Shown: in pieces, positions 60,945-64,000 of the stretch | Numbering within the stretch: position 1 is the stretch's first letter | How the letters are laid out: each line of letters begins with the position of its first letter | Source of the DNA: Pseudomonas mendocina | Lineage (GTDB): Bacteria > Pseudomonadota > Gammaproteobacteria > Pseudomonadales > Pseudomonadaceae | Length of the DNA stretch: 64,000 bases | NCBI RefSeq assembly: GCF_900636545.1 | Contig: NZ_LR134290.1 | Location: 4,588,001-4,652,000 of the forward strand | Direction: 5' to 3' | Translations under genes and position numbers: made by a program | Notes under the pieces: generated by a model | Told to the model about the DNA's origin: nothing | What the model saw: only the letters and a program-made list of their open reading frames with translations | Database searches by the model: none

Positions 60945-62588
60945 ATGCCCTCGCTACGTTCCTTCGGTCTGCAGACCAAGATTCTGCTGGCCTTCACCCT
61001 GGTCAATCTGATCAGCATCGCCGCCTTTATCAGCTACGCCCAGTACGTCAAAGCCCAGGACATCCGCGAGCAAATGGACAACCGCCTGCGTGCAGCCGCT
61101 CATGCCGTGCCGCGGCTGCTCGGCACTGACTACCTGGAGCGCTCGCGCAGCACCGACGGCCTGCATGAAGGCGAGTACATGGCGCAAATGCGCAACCTGG
61201 GCCAATACGTGCAGGAAGTGGAGCTGAAGTTCGCCTACATCCTGCAGGTCGATGCCTCCGGCCGGGCGTTCTACCTGACCGACGCAGCCAGCGAACAGGA
61301 GATCGCCGCCGGCATCTACGGCAATCACCTGGAAGAATACAGCGATGCCAGCCCAGCCGTAGCCAAGGCAGCACGCAGCGGACAAGCGCAGTTCGACGAG
61401 TACACCGACAAGTACGGCACCTTCCGCTCGATCTTCCTGCCGCAGCGCACGGCCAGCGGCCAGCCCTATGTGGTAGGCGTGGACATTCCCTTGACCAGCC
61501 TCTATCAAGCCATCGCTGACAGCCTGAAAAGCCTGCTGCTGATTGGCGCGGTGACGCTGAGCATCGGCCTGCTGCTGTCCTGGTTGGCCACCCGCATGCT
61601 GGTCCAGGCCATCCGTCAGCTCACCGGCCAGCTTAACCAGATCGCGCAGAACCGCGATCTCTCGCGCCCGCTGGCAGTGACCAGCAACGACGAACTCGGC
61701 CAGATGGGCACACGTCTATCCGGCCTGCTGCAGGACCTGCGGCAGACCCTTTCCGGCGCACTCGGCATGGCTGACAGCAATCAGCAACTGGCCGACACCT
61801 TCCTGCACCGTGCAGACGACATAACCCAGCAGATCCAGCAAGCGGCCCGGCAACTGGCCGACGTCGACCAGCACGGACACTCCATCCAGCAGGCCGCCGG
61901 TGAATCCTCGAACCACGCGGGGGCAGTACGGCAGAATCTGCAGCGCACCAGCACCGAACTGAGCCGCACGCATCAGGAACTGCAACAACTGATTAGCGAT
62001 GTGCATAGCAGCACCAGCTCCAATATCGAGCTGGCCGGCGACCTCGACCACCTGAGCCGCGAGGCAGAGCAGATCGGCCATGTCCTGCAGATGATTGCCG
62101 GCATCTCCGAGCAGACCAACTTGCTGGCCCTCAACGCCGCCATCGAAGCCGCGCGCGCGGGCGAGGCCGGCAGAGGATTCGCCGTGGTCGCCGACGAGGT
62201 GCGCAAACTGGCCAGCCAGACCCAGAGCGTACTGGCGGACGCGCACAAGGTGATCGATCAGGTCACTGGCGCCATCCGCCAGATCGCCCAGCGCATGGGC
62301 AGCACCGCCGAGCGTTCGCGCGTGCTGGCCGACAACGCCGATGAAGCCCTGAATGCCCTCGACACCCTGGTACGACAGATGGACGAGGTGAACCTCAACG
62401 TCGAGCAGGCCCTGTCCAGCAGCGCGCATATCCAACATGCCGTCGCCGACATGTCCGGCCGCCTCGGTGAAATGCGCAGCGCCTTCGAACACACCCGCCA
62501 GGACGTCGACGCGATCAGCGACTCCGCAGCCGAACTCGGCAACACCGCGCGCGACCTGAAGAGTGGGCTGGGCGTTTTCCGCACCTGA
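60945..62588 (+). CDS. Methyl-accepting chemotaxis protein with a Cache-type periplasmic sensor
   Basis: A protein of 547 residues: first span about 13–32, periplasmic single-Cache-like domain about 35–195 ([36 protein letters not shown]), second span about 200–222, HAMP about 225–280, and a signalling domain with [20 protein letters not shown]. No CheR pentapeptide tail. Its place beside gbcA suggests it could sense betaine-related compounds, but that is inference only. Confidence 0.88.
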   Translation: MPSLRSFGLQTKILLAFTLVNLISIAAFISYAQYVKAQDIREQMDNRLRAAAHAVPRLLGTDYLERSRSTDGLHEGEYMAQMRNLGQYVQEVELKFAYILQVDASGRAFYLTDAASEQEIAAGIYGNHLEEYSDASPAVAKAARSGQAQFDEYTDKYGTFRSIFLPQRTASGQPYVVGVDIPLTSLYQAIADSLKSLLLIGAVTLSIGLLLSWLATRMLVQAIRQLTGQLNQIAQNRDLSRPLAVTSNDELGQMGTRLSGLLQDLRQTLSGALGMADSNQQLADTFLHRADDITQQIQQAARQLADVDQHGHSIQQAAGESSNHAGAVRQNLQRTSTELSRTHQELQQLISDVHSSTSSNIELAGDLDHLSREAEQIGHVLQMIAGISEQTNLLALNAAIEAARAGEAGRGFAVVADEVRKLASQTQSVLADAHKVIDQVTGAIRQIAQRMGSTAERSRVLADNADEALNALDTLVRQMDEVNLNVEQALSSSAHIQHAVADMSGRLGEMRSAFEHTRQDVDAISDSAAELGNTARDLKSGLGVFRT

Positions 62589-62621
62589 CGCCGTAAAGCC
62601 GTACGACCTGCTCTTGTGGGA

Positions 62622-62643
62622 GCGGCTTCAGCCGCGATTTTTC
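62622..62643 (+). terminator. Hairpin with T-run after the chemoreceptor gene
   Basis: GCGGC-ttca-GCCGC (62622–62635) then GATTTTTC. The stem is the core of the window's GGAGCGGCTTCAGCCGC repeat family, so a dispersed repeat may serve as terminator here. The rest of the 327-bp gap to the next gene shows only the dyad at 62871. Confidence 0.6.
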
Positions 62644-62870
62644 GCACTGGCTGCTCCCACAGCACCAGCCGCACTCATTGCGGCGGCAGTCAATCATGAT
62701 CATCTGCACAGCCCCTCCCGCCTGCAGTCCGAAGAGCCAAGAAAGGGGCGCTCCCGGTATGCGACACAAACTGTCGCCCAGCAGTTGCAGACTCACGGGA
62801 CACACGACTGATCCCTGCACAAGCAACTAGCACATCGCCATCAATTGCGATTAAAGTGCCACTAGCATGA

Positions 62871-62886
62871 CGCCGGATTACCGGCG
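62871..62886 (+). promoter_or_regulatory. Dyad upstream of the WYL regulator
   Basis: CGCCGG-atta-CCGGCG, a perfect 6-bp dyad with 4-base spacer, 30 bases before the ATG of a transcription regulator; a candidate autoregulatory operator or leader hairpin. Confidence 0.4.
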
Positions 62887-62915
62887 AAGGGATCAATAAG
62901 ACAAGGCCGTTGGTC

Positions 62916-63998
62916 ATGCCCGAAGCAAAAGACACGCTGCTCAGGCTTTTTAGCCTGCTGCGCCTGATACCTGAGTACCCGCGCTACAGCACTGCCCCGA
63001 CGCTTCACGAAAAACTCCGTGATCGCGGCTTCTACGTTGATCTACGCACCGTGCAACGCGACCTGCAACGGCTCTCCGGGCCGTTCTCGCTGATCGACGA
63101 GGAAGAAGGCGGACGCAAACAGTGGAGCCACGCGAAGAACGCTCCACTGGATCTGCGCGACATGGAGCCGGCCACCGCCCTGGCGCTCTACCTCGCCGAA
63201 GGCCACCTGAAGAACCTGCTGCCGCAGAGCGTGCTCGACCTACTCGACCCGCAGTTCAACAAGGCACGCAACTACCTGGGCGAACTGGAACAGAACCACC
63301 TCGGCCATTGGGCACGTAGTGTGCGAGCACTGCCCAATGGCAAGGCGCTGCTGCCGGCTGCAGTGGATGCGGAGGTCTGGCAGGAGGCCTCTACAGCCCT
63401 GCTCGAACGCAAACAGCTTCGCGTCACCTACCTGAGCCGCAGCAAGGCCGAAACCAAGGTGCTGATTCTTCATCCTGCCGGTCTGGTTTCCCGCCACTCG
63501 ACCAGTTATCTCATTGGCAGCGTTGACGGCTACGACGACCTGCGCCAGTTCGCCCTGCATCGCATTCTGCGCGCCGAGGCACTGGATGCGGCAAGCCAGC
63601 TGCACCCACGCCCGGATATTGATTCCTACATCGCCTCTGGCGCCTTTACCTGGCGACAAGCTCCGGAAAGTGTAGAGCTGGTTGCCGATGTTCACCCCCA
63701 GATTGCCTGGTTGCTGAGCGAAACACCGCTCAGCACACAACAGACGCTGACGCCGATCGCCGGGAGTGACTGGCAGCACCTGCAAGCCCACGTACCACTG
63801 GATCAAGAGACACTGTGGTGGATCTTTGGCCTGAACGAGAACATCCGTGTCCATGCGCCGACCGTCTGGGTGCAGGAAATCCGTCAGCGAATCGCCCGCA
63901 TGAACAGCTTCTACGAAAACACCCTGGTGGCAGCCAGCAACGATCACTCGCCCCACGCCCAAAAGCATCGCAATACCTCCGTCCATCCGACCACCTGA
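62916..63998 (+). CDS. WYL-domain transcriptional regulator (YafY type)
   Basis: A protein of 360 residues starting MPEAKDTLLRLFSLLRLIPE. The N-terminal winged helix (about 5–65; LRDRGFYVDLRTVQRDLQRL) is followed by the WYL domain (about 150–240; KQLRVTYLSRSKAETKVLIL; HSTSYLIGSVDGYDDLRQFA, where the WYL tripeptide is diverged) and a C-terminal WCX part (about 250–340). Such proteins bind DNA and sense nucleic acid or small ligands. TTG at 62910 is a weaker start. Targets unknown. Confidence 0.87.
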   Translation: MPEAKDTLLRLFSLLRLIPEYPRYSTAPTLHEKLRDRGFYVDLRTVQRDLQRLSGPFSLIDEEEGGRKQWSHAKNAPLDLRDMEPATALALYLAEGHLKNLLPQSVLDLLDPQFNKARNYLGELEQNHLGHWARSVRALPNGKALLPAAVDAEVWQEASTALLERKQLRVTYLSRSKAETKVLILHPAGLVSRHSTSYLIGSVDGYDDLRQFALHRILRAEALDAASQLHPRPDIDSYIASGAFTWRQAPESVELVADVHPQIAWLLSETPLSTQQTLTPIAGSDWQHLQAHVPLDQETLWWIFGLNENIRVHAPTVWVQEIRQRIARMNSFYENTLVAASNDHSPHAQKHRNTSVHPTT

Positions 63999-64000
63999 AT

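Overview
The window reads as a chromosomal segment of a high-GC gammaproteobacterium of the Pseudomonas type, probably the mendocina/oleovorans (Ectopseudomonas) side of the genus. This is an inference from protein similarity recalled from memory and from gene order. The order bio genes–comF–modE–srkA–rarD–gcvR–glcB, then a siderophore receptor and creBCD, follows what I remember of P. aeruginosa around PA0463–PA0501. The right-hand gbcAB–ltaA–glyA1–soxBDAG–purU–fdhA block matches the PA5410–PA5421 catabolic cluster. No rRNA, tRNA, CRISPR array, insertion sequence or prophage was found.

Layout. 0–5 kb: biotin genes bioF (cut by the window edge) and bioB, a small membrane protein, comF, a ModE-type regulator and a SrkA-type kinase. 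5–12 kb: rarD, gcvR, an acetyltransferase, malate synthase G behind a structured leader, and an LTA-synthase-like sulfatase. 12–19 kb: a cNMP/CBS/DUF294 protein with a DnaQ-like exonuclease, the tRNA hydroxylase TrhP, and a two-subunit sodium:solute symporter. 19.5–33.3 kb: a Fur-box TonB receptor, then creD, which is separated from creB-creC by about 6.7 kb. That gap holds a secreted 13-residue-repeat protein, a FAN1-type nuclease followed by a RecB-nuclease/XPD-helicase fusion behind a LexA-like box, and a patch of small orphan ORFs and one gene remnant. 33–39 kb: signalling and envelope genes (CBS protein, chemoreceptor, retropepsin-like protease, HD-GYP protein, acyltransferase).

39–46 kb: the acidic amino acid uptake operon aatJQMP and its two-component system aauSR. 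A TTCGG-N4-CCGAA operator and a sigma-54 promoter are visible upstream of aatJ, so the regulatory circuit can be read from the DNA. 46–61 kb: choline-derived betaine catabolism. GbcAB demethylates glycine betaine, SoxBDAG oxidises sarcosine to glycine, and FdhA, PurU and GlyA handle formaldehyde, formyl-THF and methylene-THF; LtaA cleaves threonine. A chemoreceptor and a WYL regulator close the window.

Most notable: (i) a cluster of DnaA-box-like sequences between glyA1 and its neighbour, which shares a 39–50 bp module with the rarD–gcvR intergenic region 49 kb away; (ii) three 11-bp-spaced CreB tags at the detached creD; (iii) the LexA-box FAN1/RecB-XPD operon; (iv) the secreted tandem-repeat protein; (v) a 24-residue membrane microprotein fused by a 1-nt overlap to the end of gbcA.
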